This document shows positions 34,236-45,915 of a stretch of DNA of 64,000 bases, piece by piece. Under the pieces are notes generated by a model. The model saw nothing but the letters and a program-made list of their open reading frames with translations, had not been told where the DNA came from and did not search any database. Positions within the stretch are counted from its first letter, which is position 1; the number at the start of each line of letters is the position of its first letter. The stretch is from Cenococcum geophilum 1.58 (lineage: Eukaryota > Ascomycota > Dothideomycetes > Gloniales > Gloniaceae), in contig KV748210.1 of NCBI GenBank assembly GCA_001692895.1, positions 1,488,001 to 1,552,000 on the forward strand, read 5' to 3'. The translations under genes and the position numbers were made by a program.

Positions 34236-34924
34236 TTCGATTTAGTAGGAGATGAGAGGGATGAGTCGACTTAAGGGGAAATGTTGCGGTCGGTGCGGAG
34301 TGAAAACGTGTAACTAGGCAAGACGGGAGGGGACGGTCGCAGTTTGCGACAAGCTGATTTAAGGGAGAGATAGCTCGGGCTGTAATGTAATAGAACCTCT
34401 ATGACTTGTGAATGATGAGTTTGGAGACGTAGTGTGATGACTTCAGAGGTAGAGGGCCATCAGACGAGAAGAACAAAGGTGCGGAGCTGAGGATTTGTCG
34501 GGTGCGTCAGGTTCGTAGGAGGGTGACGGCTATGCCAGTGGGCGGGCAGTTTCAATACCGACGCTTCAGTATCGTACCAGAGCGTCTGCAGCTTGACTTT
34601 GTCCCATGGAAGCCGCCCCGGCCAGCCGTCACCGCTAGCTCTCATGATTGGCCAGTCTTCTTTTGTTCACCTTGGCATGCAGAAAGTCAAATCGTGGCTT
34701 GCATTCGCTAGCTCTCATAATTGGCCATTCTCCTAGCCACTGTTGCAGTTTTTACGCCCAACGCCTAATTCAATCGATTCAACAGCCGCAAACGCCATCG
34801 GTAAAAACATGCTTCCGCTAGAGCGCAAGGCAAATGGTTGCCTTTTGCGAGCTAGGCTACTCACAGCCTTATGAAATCACTCCGGGACACCGTTCTTGGG
34901 AATTCTTTCCATGCTTCCTCCCGT
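34236..34924. other. Non-RIP island, middle: direct repeat, no gene
   Basis: A 22-bp direct repeat starting cgctagctctcat occurs at 34633 and 34706 with one difference. Short open frames on both strands at 34460-34711 mirror each other and are not supported. Confidence 0.5.
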
Positions 34925-35061
34925 ACGTAAGTGATGGGGTTATGAAGGTGTCCCTAGTTATGAAGGTTTCGCACATCAAAACAAGCGCACAGACAAAATT
35001 TGTTTGCAAAACCTGCAATCCTTCATAACTAGGGACACCTTCATAACCCCATCACTTACGT
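34925..35061. mobile_element. 137-bp fold-back element (MITE-like)
   Basis: Two perfect 42-bp inverted repeats, 34925-34966 (starting acgtaagtgatgggg) and 35020-35061 (ending ccccatcacttacgt), enclose a 53-bp loop. Within each arm ttatgaagg occurs twice. No coding. A TA-type target duplication is possible but not clean. The perfect arms imply a recent insertion or strong constraint; there is no RIP. Confidence 0.75.
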
Positions 35062-36790
35062 TAGTGATTGCCCTTCCGAAGCCGGAGCATTTGACGAAGA
35101 ACACCGATGAATGAAGAGGAGGTTAGGAAGCTGGTGCCATCAGTGGTAGGATGGACTGTCATCGGGCACGAATGGTCATTATATATTTCCAGCTTGTTAC
35201 CTGACAACAGTATTATACGTCATACCTCCTCTCTCTCTTTGGAATCTCCTTGCTTTTAGCTAATGCTTTATTTGTTAGATGTGCCAGGGTCCCTTCAACC
35301 GGTTGCAGGCCAGTACATCCACCCGCCACGGCATACTCCTCCTTCTTAACTTGTTGAAACGTGTCGCTGTCATGGCTTCCAGTAAGCTATGGCCCGCAAT
35401 GCGAGAGATACTTAATGGGGACAGGGTTCGGGGATGGGGACAGGGTTCGGGGATGGGGACATCATTTCAGAGAGCCAGACGACAATAAGCTATAAATTAA
35501 AGAGATACGATTAACGACCGTTATAAACATCGTGAAAAGTCTTCACCTGCATCTTCCATTTCCATGTGACTTGTAACCTCGGACTTTCATGCTTCAGCAC
35601 TTTGCTAGACGTCTGCCTCACCTTCGCATTCAACTTTATCGAAGCAGGGTCTTGCCGCCGCAGTTCTTTTCCGAACCGCCATATATTTTGTTCCAAGTCC
35701 ACCCGCGATTACCGCGCAGGCCGGTACTGAAAGTTGAGGACTCAGCCAATAAAGAAGTGAGCCTTGGCGAAAAGGCAATGAGATGGTTGAGTCGGTGTGT
35801 TTTGCTGCCCGGCACAAGGCAACAGCGAAACACTACTCCAAGTACACGTTATGGTATAATGCAGGATCAAGGATATTTGCTACATAAGTGCACGATGTCC
35901 AAGCCATGATGCGATATTATTATCTCTTTAGCTACTTCCGTCAAAGTCTTGCACAATAGCTCTTTTGCTACCGCAGTGGTCATTGCTTTGCTCGGAGACA
36001 GCACCTAAAAATCCCCCAAATGCCCTTGTTCCGTATGCTGCTTGGCTCGTTTCTTAGCCTGGTAAGCTTTTTGCCTTAACTTCATCTATTTTTACCTCTA
36101 ATTGTGTGTTTACCGGGAGCACCTGGCCTGCGTATGAGCACTCTATAGCCCGGGCTGTATTGGGTTTTGGCTCTATATTCACAGCGGTGCGGTCGCTTTC
36201 TTTTAACTGGAATTAGAAACACCATCTATTGTATTTAAACCATCTACTTCCTTAAACACCTTATCATGCTCTAGGTTGCTCCCCTCTAACTCAGACGCAG
36301 AGTTTAACAGGCTTTGGCCTGCGTTTGTGGCAATATCTAGGTGGTCAGGGCCAACAAAATTCGTCAATACTGTGTCGCCTTAGCTGGGCTGTGTGTTACG
36401 TTCCTTTCAGCATCTTCAATATGGTGGAACCGCAGCTTGTCGGGGGGTAAATGGTGGAGGCGAAGGCGAGGGGTAGCCTTTGGCTTAATAGGTTAAAGAC
36501 CGGGGGAGCGACGAAGTGCATCATCAGAGTCGTAGTATAAGCTAGACATAGGAGGACACAGAAACGTGAAATGTAGTCGGTTAGGAGGTATAGGTAGGAG
36601 AGGGGATCCTTAGAAGTATTTGCTTGTTGTTCGCTTGGGTGTAAACGTCCTACTTCCTCTTTCGTAAAGTGGATCGTAGCTTTGACCGCGCTAATGTCTG
36701 GGAAACGCCACAAAACCAATGGTATGGCTAGAGCGGGTCGGCCACCCTCCCTACTAGCGTAGTGAAGGGGTAAGAACCTTTGCCACGTAT
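35062..36790. other. Non-RIP island, right part: no gene recognised
   Basis: Contains an 18-bp tandem unit (ggggacagggttcggg core, 35415-35460, 2.5 copies). Two short open frames, plus 35589-35909 and minus 36396-36719, have no recognised domain; overlapping antisense frames exist at the first. Minus-strand segments near 36000-36380 look mildly coding-like (Lys/Glu-rich) but match nothing I know. RIP-type composition resumes at about 36790. Confidence 0.45.
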
Positions 36791-37052
36791 ATCGCCACGT
36801 TTTGTAGAAACCTCTAGAATCTCTAAGCTAGCTATAAGACCGGGACGGAACTAATAGAGCCTACTAAAAAAAGGCCTTATTATAATATAAATTTATACTA
36901 TCCTCTAGACCCCTCTATAAAATAGAGATTATAGAAAATATATATATATATTATATTACTGTTACTAAAATAGGTTTTCTAATTAAACTTTAAGAAAGGC
37001 AATATAGCTAGATAAATACCTAAAGCATATTATATCCCTATAAATAGCTATA
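36791..37052. other. RIP-type AT-rich flank
   Basis: No feature seen except alternating TA runs near 36940. Confidence 0.4.
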
Positions 37053-37553
37053 TGTAAGGGTACTTTTGGTCCCTTACTCGGCTACATCCCGGGAGCTCTC
37101 AGGGGCTGCCAAGGCTAGCCTTCGGCTAGGCCTTGGCCACCCCTTATAAGCTCCTCGGGCTTGCAGCCTCCTTCCTCCCCCATCGGTTCGTCTCTCTCCG
37201 TACGAGGCTATTGCCTACTCTTTACCATATCGTCCTCTTCCATCGACTCCCTATGTGACTCATGCTCGGCTTGCCTGCTCCCTACCGTACACCCTGGCAA
37301 TACTGCCTCATACTATATAAGTTGGCTGATATTTAGAAAGGAACTAAAGGAGATATTATTCTATAAAAAATACCTAATATTCTATTATAAAGATAGTAGG
37401 GTGTTTTTTTCTCTAATAGGAAGGAGTATTAGAGAGAGAGATAGAAAGAAGGATTTGTTCTCTATTTATCTCTAGTATCGGAGGTCCGGGTTAGGCTTGG
37501 CATAACCTCGGGCTACGCACGAACCCCCTAAGGTCCTCGACATATCGTCTACA
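37053..37553 (-). repeat. LTR of a minus-strand retrotransposon (501 bp)
   Basis: Read on minus it starts TGTAGACGATATGTCGAGG and ends CCCTTACA, and the start is preceded by a purine tract (complement of 37556-37582). That is the arrangement of a 3' LTR of a minus-oriented element. It contains a strong hairpin (ccaaggctagcc/ggctaggccttgg near 37108-37137). The flanking pentamers differ, so it is not a simple solo LTR. Confidence 0.5.
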
Positions 37554-37555
37554 TA

Positions 37556-37582
37556 TTACCCCCCCCCTCTAGGGGGGTGGCC
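37556..37582 (-). promoter_or_regulatory. Polypurine tract (minus strand)
   Basis: Plus strand is a C-run followed by tctaggggggtgg; on minus this is a G-rich purine stretch abutting the TG of the LTR. Confidence 0.45.
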
Positions 37583-37583
37583 C

Positions 37584-38380
37584 CTACTTTTCGGACGCGT
37601 TTTTGAGGCCTAGGTTAGTACTGGATTAGTATGGAGGTTTTTGTCGCGCGCCCTCGACCTTATTGTCGCCTTAATAATCTATTTTCCAACCCTCTTCTGT
37701 CCTCGTGCCCGCGCTGGCTCCTAGCTTACGCGGGGCTTCTAATTTTATATAGAAAGGCCTACTGTAATTCTAATTCTATAATATAGAGCCCTCCTCTTCT
37801 TCTTTAATATTTACGCGTTTAGTAGCTTTATTTACCCGCGCCGCGCTTATTGACCCGAGGTACGAGTGGTCTATTACTTTCCTGTCCCAATTTTCAAACT
37901 TCGCCAAGCCTATCTTTAATTGGTTTAAAAACTTTGCCAAGCTCGCTTTTGATTGGTTTAAAAAATGTAGCGCGTGGTAAGTTATGGCAGAATCCACGTA
38001 ACGAACATTAAAATATTGCGAACGTCAAAATATCTCAGTATTCCTTTTTTGTTAATACCTTAATTAATACCACTATATACATTATAAACGTAGTAAAGCC
38101 TACTGTAATTAAGTATATCAAGTACTATATCTATAAGCCCTGCATTAACTTTATTAAAGACGGCCCGTTAAAGAAGCTTTTAAAGCTATACCAGCTATGT
38201 TAGTTAAAGGCACGTTTTACCTATATATTACTTTTACTTATACTTACTTTTCTAGAACTCTATATCTATTTAAAAAAAAGCGGAAAGCTCTTATAGGGCT
38301 AGGTTCTACTACTAAGAATTATTTTACAAGGCGCTAGCGAACTACTTAACCTAAAAATGACCCTAAGAACGCCTTCCTGC
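37584..38380. other. Remnant internal sequence and Helitron 5' flank
   Basis: Holds a 27-bp direct repeat around tttgccaagc...gattggttta (37905-37965). A minus open frame of 73 codons (37776-37997) spans it and has no recognisable domain. The junction between the LTR-element remnant and the Helitron was not located. Confidence 0.4.
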
Positions 38381-41300
38381 CTCGCGGCCAGAATAGCCAA
38401 GATACCCCTAAAATAGCTTAACGGCGGAGGATAATTAGGGCAATACAATGGGAGCACCGCATTCTTATTTGGCAGGGTAAAGCTTACTCGCCTACTCCTC
38501 TACTATATACTATAAATAAAGCTAAAAGGGGCATTTAAGAGAGCCTAAATGCGTCCTTGCTAGGACTAGCTCTAATACCTACTCTAGCGCCAATACCTAC
38601 CTTAGTATTAATACCACCTTCCTCACAGCAAGCTCCGGCTTCAGCTATACTATACCCCATTTTAGCTATTAATTGGGAGTAAATTAAGAAGTTTAGAAGT
38701 ATACTATAGGCTAAATATATAGAGATATATAGTTATTATAAAGAGCGGTGGTTCTAAATAGGCCTAGCTATAAAGGGTAACAATATAGGTATATACAAAG
38801 CCTACATTAGGGACGCTAATAGCCTTAATAATCTAACCCTTTTTTCCCTATTTAGTAAAAGCAACGAGCTTAATCTGGGGCCTATTCCTAGCTTCCTACC
38901 TATACTTACCGCGGTAGAAAAGCTTCTAATTACACGCGTATACGTTTATCTGCAAGTTATACGTATACGCGGCCAGTAATATCGCTATATTAGCTATATC
39001 TACTACTTTAGCCAGAATATACCAAAGACTTAAAGGCAGCTACTACGACTACCTACTAAACTTAATATACTAGTCGTGAGGCCTACGGCAGTAAAGGGTG
39101 GTAAATACCTAAATCGGCGGTTTACCAAGCGGTATACTACAAGGCGCTCTGCTATAGTACAGTGGCTTTACTTTCTAAAGGTTAATTATCCTAATTATTA
39201 TAATATTAAAATATATAGTACCTGGCTTACCAGCTTACCCAAAAATAGCTCTATATTAGAGTAGCTACCTTATATTAATAAGTTAGAGTTAGAGTCTAAT
39301 TTTAATAGCCTATCGGCTTACCTTACTACTTCTATATAACGTCCTTCTGCTTTACCTACTAAGCTTAGTAGTAATATACCGGACAGCAAATTTAATAATA
39401 ACGTACTAGATACTCTGGTTCCTAATCTAGTGCCTAACCTTAATAAATTAGAGCTTTTAGGTCGCAAGGTTTAATACTAATAAGACCTATAAGCAGGGCT
39501 AGAGGCTCCTACTATGCGGCAAATACCTCTCTTTAAGCAATTAGCTAGTTTTATTATACGCAGCGCCTTTCCTACTCTATTTCCTTATAGTAAAGCCAAC
39601 TTTAATATACTACAAAGCCATATAGTTACCCTAGCTGCGTACGCCAAGCATATACTTAAGTATTAGGACGGTCGGTTTAGCCACTATCCCTTATTTCGCT
39701 ACTATATGTTTAATTAAATTATAAAAAAGTAAGCCCTTAACACCACCCGCTTCCTTTATAGCCGATTAAATAAAAATAGTCTATCTTTAGATAAGCTNNN
39801 TAATCTTATAAATAGTAGTNNGGGTAACTAGNTTCTAAATAAGATTNTANAGTATATANNGAAGCTTAAGGGCACTAGGCCTTACTAGAAGCAGAAGAGA
39901 AATAAGCTTATAGCTTATACTAAAAATATTAAGAGCGGGTCTCTATTCTTTACACTTAGCGCTACTAATCTATATTAGTATAATCTACACTCTTATATAC
40001 CTTAATTTAATAAATATAAGGCTACTAATAAGGCTTAGCGCTACCGAATTACTTCTTAGAATCTTAACAATAATTTACATATTGCTGCTTACTAGCTGCA
40101 TTGCCGCTTTAATCTATTTAGGAAGCACATGCTTATAGGTCTATTTAATAGCACTAACTTTTAGTCCTAATATAAGTGGTAGGTATAAGGTAGCGGCTAT
40201 ATACATAGCTTCTTATAGAGTTTAATAGCCCTAAGGCTAGATCCGTTAACTAGTAAATTAAGGACGGCTTTTACTAAACACTAGGCTACTTTTATATCTA
40301 TAATAAATCCTAATCAATCTAGGCCTCCCAATCTTTAATATCCTTTTACTCTTAGCTATAAAGAACAGCTTAATACTAGTAAGCTTCTTACTACCTGCCT
40401 TAATTAATTTTAATAGCACCGTAATTATACTAAATCTTACTGCTTAAGATTAAAGAAAGGCTCCGCTAAAGCGAAGGAGTGCCGCTTTTACTTTTTACGC
40501 TCTCTCTGCAATAAGGCCGCTGTATTAAAGGATTAAAATCTATATCACTAGACGTTCTATCCACAGCGTAACAATGGGCTTCTTAATAGCTATAATTCAG
40601 CTATAATACTAGCGTAGATAGCAAATATTAATACATCGCCCGCTATAAGCATATTAGTAATAGTTAACTATATAGGCAAATATTGTAGCAAGAAAGAGAA
40701 GAAGTTAACTTCCTACTAGGAGTTACTCTAATTAATACAGCCGCACGCCAACAGTCTTTATACCTTTAGTTTAATAGTAGCTAAGTTTATAAATAAGCTT
40801 ATTACTAAACGCGATTAGTTAGCATAGAAGGTATACTATTTACTTCTTAATATTCCCCTTTCTAAAGGCTTAAGGAATGTAGTAACTTTAAACTACCACT
40901 AAAAGGATAATTAAAGCGCTATATATAAGCTTAAGGATAGGCAACTAAAAGGGTACGGACTATCTAACTATAAGAAATATAAGCGCCGCCTAAATAGGGT
41001 AGAGGACGTTACTTTCCTTAATTTTCTACTCTATTTTAATTACTTTACTTATAAGCGTTAACTAAGAGCAAGGCCTTAAGTTATATTATACTTTCCGCGA
41101 TATAAAGGCGATCCTTCCTATCTATAGTATCCTAAGTTCTACCATATAAAGCTTATTCTTTATCATCTATAGAAGGAGTATAAGGAAGTGGCTACTTATA
41201 CTAATAGATTTGGGGCCCTTAATTATATAGCTTCCTATTAGGCTTATATTAACTCTTATTAGTATCTACCTAACTACTTCTATAATCGGAAACTAGAGGA

Positions 41301-41595
41301 AGGTTATAAAACTGCTAATAATATTAACAAGTTTAAGGGCGATTTCGCAGACGACTTAAAGCTATACTAGTCCTTTAAGGCCCTATATACCCGCGTTTAA
41401 AATACTAATAGAGTTAAAATTAAGGATCCTAACAGGCTTAGTAATAGGGAGCTTAATTATAACTATAATTAGAGTACGCATTAGGGTACATACCCGCAGC
41501 TTAATAAGAGGACTTATTAGCAGAAAGTATGGCTACAGCCTCTACTATAAAGCCGCCTATCCTAAATAGTAACTCCGTCCTCCTTATAACTAGGT
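38381..41595 (+). pseudogene. Helitron Rep/helicase protein, N-terminal part
   Basis: Plus-strand reading through RIP stops. A DUF6570-type region lies at about 38880-39300 (IPSFLPILTAVEKLLITRVY, VIRIRGQ.YRYI). A Helitron_like_N region lies at about 39540-40400 (AFPTLFPYSKANF, YAKHILKY.DGRFSHYPLFRY, and a degraded HUH-like GYIHSFL). Further on are AIILA.IANINTSPA, NYIGKYCSKKEKK and VYYLLLNIPLSKGLRN. Rep nicks and joins DNA ends in rolling-circle transposition. The reading is interrupted at 41596 by a nested TIR element and resumes at 43365. Ten or so N bases lie at 39798-39860. Confidence 0.88.
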
Positions 41596-41718
41596 TACGT
41601 CAGGAAAACGGGAGAGTGGTAGGGGCTAGCTAGGGGCTGGCCCGGGGCTGGCCCGGGGTCATTTTAGCTGGATCCGCTGATCTGCTCATGTACACTTCTT
41701 TACGCTAGCCCCAGGCCC

Positions 41719-41790
41719 CATTAGCAACATTAGCAACATTAGCAACATTAGCAACATTAGCAATATTAGCAATATTAGTAATATTAATAA
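41719..41790 (+). repeat. 9-bp array ttagcaaca
   Basis: About eight copies, the later ones drifting to ttagcaata/ttaataata by C-to-T changes. An antisense open frame here is an artefact of the repeat. Confidence 0.9.
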
Positions 41791-42007
41791 TATTAACCCC
41801 AAAAATTATAATATATCTTTTTACTATAATAGTTATAATATTTTCTATAACTGCAATATTTATATAAAAATAATAATAAAATTTAAAATTTAAAATTTGG
41901 GTATTAAGCAATTAATTAAAATAAGTGGGAAGCCTCTTGCAGAGGCTCTAAATCGTCAATTAGCGATATTCCTAACGATCCACCGGCCGTGTACTGATTT
42001 CCTAACT

Positions 42008-42195
42008 AGGCCTAGCACCCGCCTACCCGCCTGCCTGCCTACCTACCTACTTGCTTACCTGCCTGCCTACCTACCTGCTTGCTTACCTGCCTGCCTACTT
42101 GCCTGCCTACCTGCCTACCTACCTGCCTGCCTACCTGCCTGCCTATACCTACCTATCTGTGCCTACCTGTCTATGCCTACCTGTCTATGCCTACC
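42008..42195 (+). repeat. Pyrimidine-rich cctg/ccta tetranucleotide array
   Basis: Runs of cctgcctacctac-type tetramers over almost 190 bp. Strong strand asymmetry. The open frame across it is not a gene. Confidence 0.92.
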
Positions 42196-42309
42196 GTCTA
42201 TATCTGTCTATGGTATCTAATTCAATTTAATTCGCTAGCGGGCTGATATCAAAACTCTGGTTTGATTCGATCGATCGATTAAGTCGTTCGTGGTGTTGCT
42301 GACTGGTTG

Positions 42310-42830
42310 TTCGAACGATCGTCGTCTGGTCCTAATAACGGTCGTCCTGATGACGGTCGTCCTGATGACAGTCGTCTGGTTCTAACGACGGTCGTCTGGT
42401 TCTAGCGACGGTCGTCTGGTCCTAATAACGGTCGTCCTAATAACAGTCGTCTAGTTCTGGCGACGGTCGTCTGGTCCCGATGACGGTCGTCTGGTTCTAA
42501 CGACGGTCGTCTAGTTCTGGCGACGGTCGTCTGGTCCTGATGACGGTCGTCCTGATGACGGTCGTCTGGTTCTGGCGACGGTCGTCAGTTCTGGCGATGG
42601 TCGTCTAGTTCTGGCGACGGCCGTCTGGTTCTGGCGACGGTCGTCTGGTCCTGACGACGGTCGTCTGGTCCTGATGACGGTCGTCCTGATGACAGTCACC
42701 TAGTTCTGGCGACGGTCGTCTGGTTCTGGCAATAATCATCTGGTTCTGGCGACGGTCGTCTGGTTCTGGCAATAATCATCTGGTTCTGGCAATGGTCGTC
42801 TGGTTCTGGCCACAGTCCTCTGCTAGCTGC
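42310..42830 (+). repeat. 20-21-bp minisatellite gacggtcgtctggttctggc
   Basis: About 25 variant copies with two main types, one carrying ctggttctggc and one ctggtcctgatga. It spans about 520 bp. Open frames on the minus strand come from the periodicity. Confidence 0.93.
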
Positions 42831-43124
42831 CGTTGTAGTGCCTCCCTAGGTAGAGAGGATGGAAGGAAGGGTAAAAAATAAGTGGTATTTAGGTGTACAA
42901 GGGGTATGCAAAGACACAAAGAGGCTGCCGGGAATATAGTGGGGACCCGATAGCACTGTGGGCCGCTATCAGGACGATTAAGATAACTAGGAAAATCAAA
43001 GTCCTACTAGGAGCCTGCTAGGAAGCCTGCTAGGAGCCTACTAGGAGGCCTTTAGGATTTTAATACCCTAATAGCAATAAACGCAATAATAGTAATAATA
43101 TTTATTTTATAGCCATAAGCTAGC

Positions 43125-43292
43125 ATAATGCTAGCGTATAGCTCTAGGGCCTAGCTAATATGACAGAAAGCTGGCGTAGAGCTCTAGGGGGTTAGCTAAT
43201 ATAGCGGAAAGCTAGCGTAGAGCTCTAGGGGGTCAGCTAATATGGCGGAAAGCTAGCGTATAGCCCTAGGGGGTTAGCTAATATGGCGGAGA
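43125..43292 (+). repeat. 48-bp tandem repeat, about 3.5 copies
   Basis: Unit contains gctagcgtagagctctaggg followed by ggttagctaatatggcggaaa. It sits just inside the right terminus of the nested element, where subterminal transposase-binding repeats are common. Confidence 0.85.
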
Positions 43293-43364
43293 GCTAGCCC
43301 TGGGCCCTAAAAACACTTTTAGCGAAACTAAATTTCGTACGCCACCCCCCGTTTTCCTGACGTA

Positions 43365-44760
43365 GCGTTATATTTATAATATTATAGTTAATTACTACAG
43401 GCAGATCTAAGTAGGCGTTAGCCCCTCCCTATTATAGATTAACGTTAATAGAGAGGTAGGAACTAGTAAATCACATCTTATTACTATCCTCTCTACTACG
43501 CTCTATAATATAGTAAGGGCTAATAGCAAGCTAATACCATTAGCTTAAGCGGCCCCTACTAGGGTAGCTGCCTTTAATATTAACGGTAGAACTATATATA
43601 ATCTATTAAGGTTGCTAGTAAATTACCCATTTAAGGACTTACCTACTACCAGTCTTACGCCTCTATAATAGGCTTTTAAGAATATTTACTATCTCGTCCT
43701 TAATAAGAAATCTATAATTAGGCAAGTACATCTAGCTTAGATCAATCGCCACCTCTATTAGATCTACCCTATATATAATAATAACTACTTTAAAGGCTTA
43801 AACATCTTACTAATAGGCAATTTCCATTAGCTTCCCCCTAAAAATTAGGCGGCCTTATATAGCAATCTATTTACTAGGCTGTTAGAGCTTACTAGCTATA
43901 AAAAAGAAGCCTATAAGGCAATTAACCAAACTGCTATTCTAGATTAAGTTATGCGGTAGGGTAGTAATAACGCTAAGAGCTTTGTATTTAGGACTGCCCT
44001 TATAAAGCTACGTAGTAATTCTATAAGTAAATTAACCTAAAAGTTTCTTTTAACTAGGTATAAGCAGGGCCTATCCACTAATAAGGTTACGGGCTTTAAT
44101 AACGCAATTCGGTTATATAGCATACGCGCTACTATAGGTAAGTATAACACTACTTAGCTTCGCAACCTTTTACAGCCAGTAGTGGCTATTAAGTTAGTTA
44201 ATACTAGTATAGGTATACAGAAAGTCACTCCTAATTAGTGTAATACTATAGAGAATTTATCCCTATATATTAGCGTAAAAGTAATACTAATATAGAATAT
44301 CTGGATTAAACTAGGCTTGGTAAACGGTACTACTAGTATAGTTAAAGATATTATATAGAAGGAACACGCGGATATTAAAAAGGATCAGCCTTAGTTACGA
44401 CTAATTATAGTAAATAGGTATAATGGACCTACCCTATTCACTTAGTAGGATAGTAAGAAAGTTATCCCTATATTTTCCGTGCTTTATAAGTAAAAGGGTA
44501 TAAAAGGCTCTTATTTACGGCGTTAATTTCCAATTACTCTAGCTTTTACTCTTACCGTATATAAAAGCTAGGGCCTAATACTTAACTAGGTAATTCTAGA
44601 TATTAAGAAAAAGGATAAAATAGCCGGGCTAACCTATATAGCAATCTCACGAGTTAAGAAGCTTTTAGGGCTTATATTTAAATATAGGTTTAATATAAAA
44701 CAATTTCAGTTATCTATAAGTAAGACTAAAGAGGTATAATAAGAAGATTTTATACAGAGG
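43365..44760 (+). pseudogene. Helitron Pif1-type helicase, C-terminal part
   Basis: Continuation of the Helitron protein. Clear Pif1 motifs: AAPTRVAAFNINGRTI, LVLNKKSIIRQ, LNILLIGNFH.LPP, and the C-terminal LAFTLTVYKS.GLILN and GLTYIAISRVKKL (superfamily 1 motif VI). Asp/Glu in the Walker B region (DExS and GDFH in relatives) read as Asn/Lys. A Walker A GxGKS upstream of AAPT was not found; that segment may be deleted or too degraded. Helicase plus Rep in one protein is diagnostic for Helitrons. Confidence 0.9.
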
Positions 44761-45438
44761 CAGTAGCAACTACTTATAAACGACTTTTCCTAATTAGGAA
44801 ATTATATACTAGCTTAGAGGTAAGCGGAGAATACGGCATTTATCTTAGTTTCCTAACTTTTAAACAGCTTAACCACAAAATCCAATTTTTTAAATTTTAA
44901 CCCCCCTATCTATTCTACCTTCTTACCGCTTCTAGAGCTATTAGATATACATATAATAGTATATAAGGAAAATTAGCAATATTACCGGATTAATATTACT
45001 GCTATCTATAGCGTTAATTAATTTTTAGAATTTTTAAATTTTTTTTAAAGGGCGGAAATATCGCTTATATAAGAAGTTATATAACCTCTAAGAATACTTA
45101 GGACCGTATATTAGCAGCCATAACTTCTCTACACTATAGTTAAGATTTTATATATACTGCACCTGGAGCTGCTTATAATAACTATTACCTATAAATCTAC
45201 CAATTTACAAATTAAAAATTAGACATAGTTAGAGCTATTAGTAGGGGTTATTAATCGCGCTCCCTATAATAAAATTTTAGATTTTGGTAATCTAAACTAA
45301 TAAATTAAATTAAAAGTTTAGAACGTCTAAATAAGGTTTTACTAAAACGCTAGCTAAACCCTAACCTAAACCCTTCCTAACCTATTAAATTCTAAAAATA
45401 ACAACCTCTACTAAATTAAAAATCAACCTTATCCTTAA
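44761..45438. other. Helitron 3' flank, no gene
   Basis: AT-rich with A/T homopolymers. A Helitron 3' end (hairpin plus CTRR) could not be fixed by eye. Confidence 0.35.
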
Positions 45439-45800
45439 CAAGCCATCTAATTAGATTTAATAGTTCTTTATTATTTAAGACATAGCTAAAACTAACGAGG
45501 TATAGCAGTATATTAACCTATTTAAGAAGAAAGACGATCTTCTAAAGCTAGAACTATTAAGTCGGCCTATACTAAGGGACATACTACCTATAGCTATATT
45601 AATAGCAAAGCTAGACCCAAACTAGCTTACTACCTATAACTAGCTCTACGCCAAATATAAGGACAATCTACGTATATACTAGAAGTAAAAACAGGCTATA
45701 AACAATATTAATAACTATATTATTTACACTATATTAGTAGCCTACCTTTTACTTATTAATAGCCTTAGTAGTTAGTTACATTAAATATTTAAGGCGTCTC
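45439..45800 (+). pseudogene. Probable Ty1/copia Gag fragment
   Basis: Short reading with LIAKLDPN.LTTYN.LYAKYK, then K.KQAINNINNYIIYTI and AYLLLINSLSS. This resembles the central part of fungal copia Gag, but it is short, stop-ridden and not followed by protease or RT. An unrelated degenerate protein is possible. Confidence 0.35.
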
Positions 45801-45915
45801 TACTACTATAGTAGCCACTATAGTAATAGAGACACCCCATATTTTAGTAAGTAATTAAGCCCATCTTATATAAGAATCTTATACTATTAGTACTTACTAA
45901 ATCACATACTCGCAG

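Larger units (their letters stand above)
41596..43364. mobile_element. Non-autonomous TIR element filled with minisatellites, nested in the Helitron
   Basis: Termini TACGTCAGGAAAACGGG (41596) and its complement cccgttttcctgacgta (ending 43364) form inverted repeats; a TA at each edge could be a Tc1/mariner-type duplication. No transposase. The interior is a succession of unrelated tandem arrays (listed separately). It interrupts the Helitron reading, which continues on both sides. Confidence 0.8.

Noticed and set aside
37776..37997. 73-codon minus open frame as a gene
   Set aside because: Spans a 27-bp direct repeat and has no recognisable domain or homologous layout.
42008..42220. Open frame through the pyrimidine tetranucleotide array
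   Set aside because: Simple-sequence translation of Leu/Pro/Ala/Cys repeats only.
42310..42830. Possible CRISPR array
   Set aside because: Contiguous 20-21-bp minisatellite without unique spacers, in a eukaryotic repeat context.
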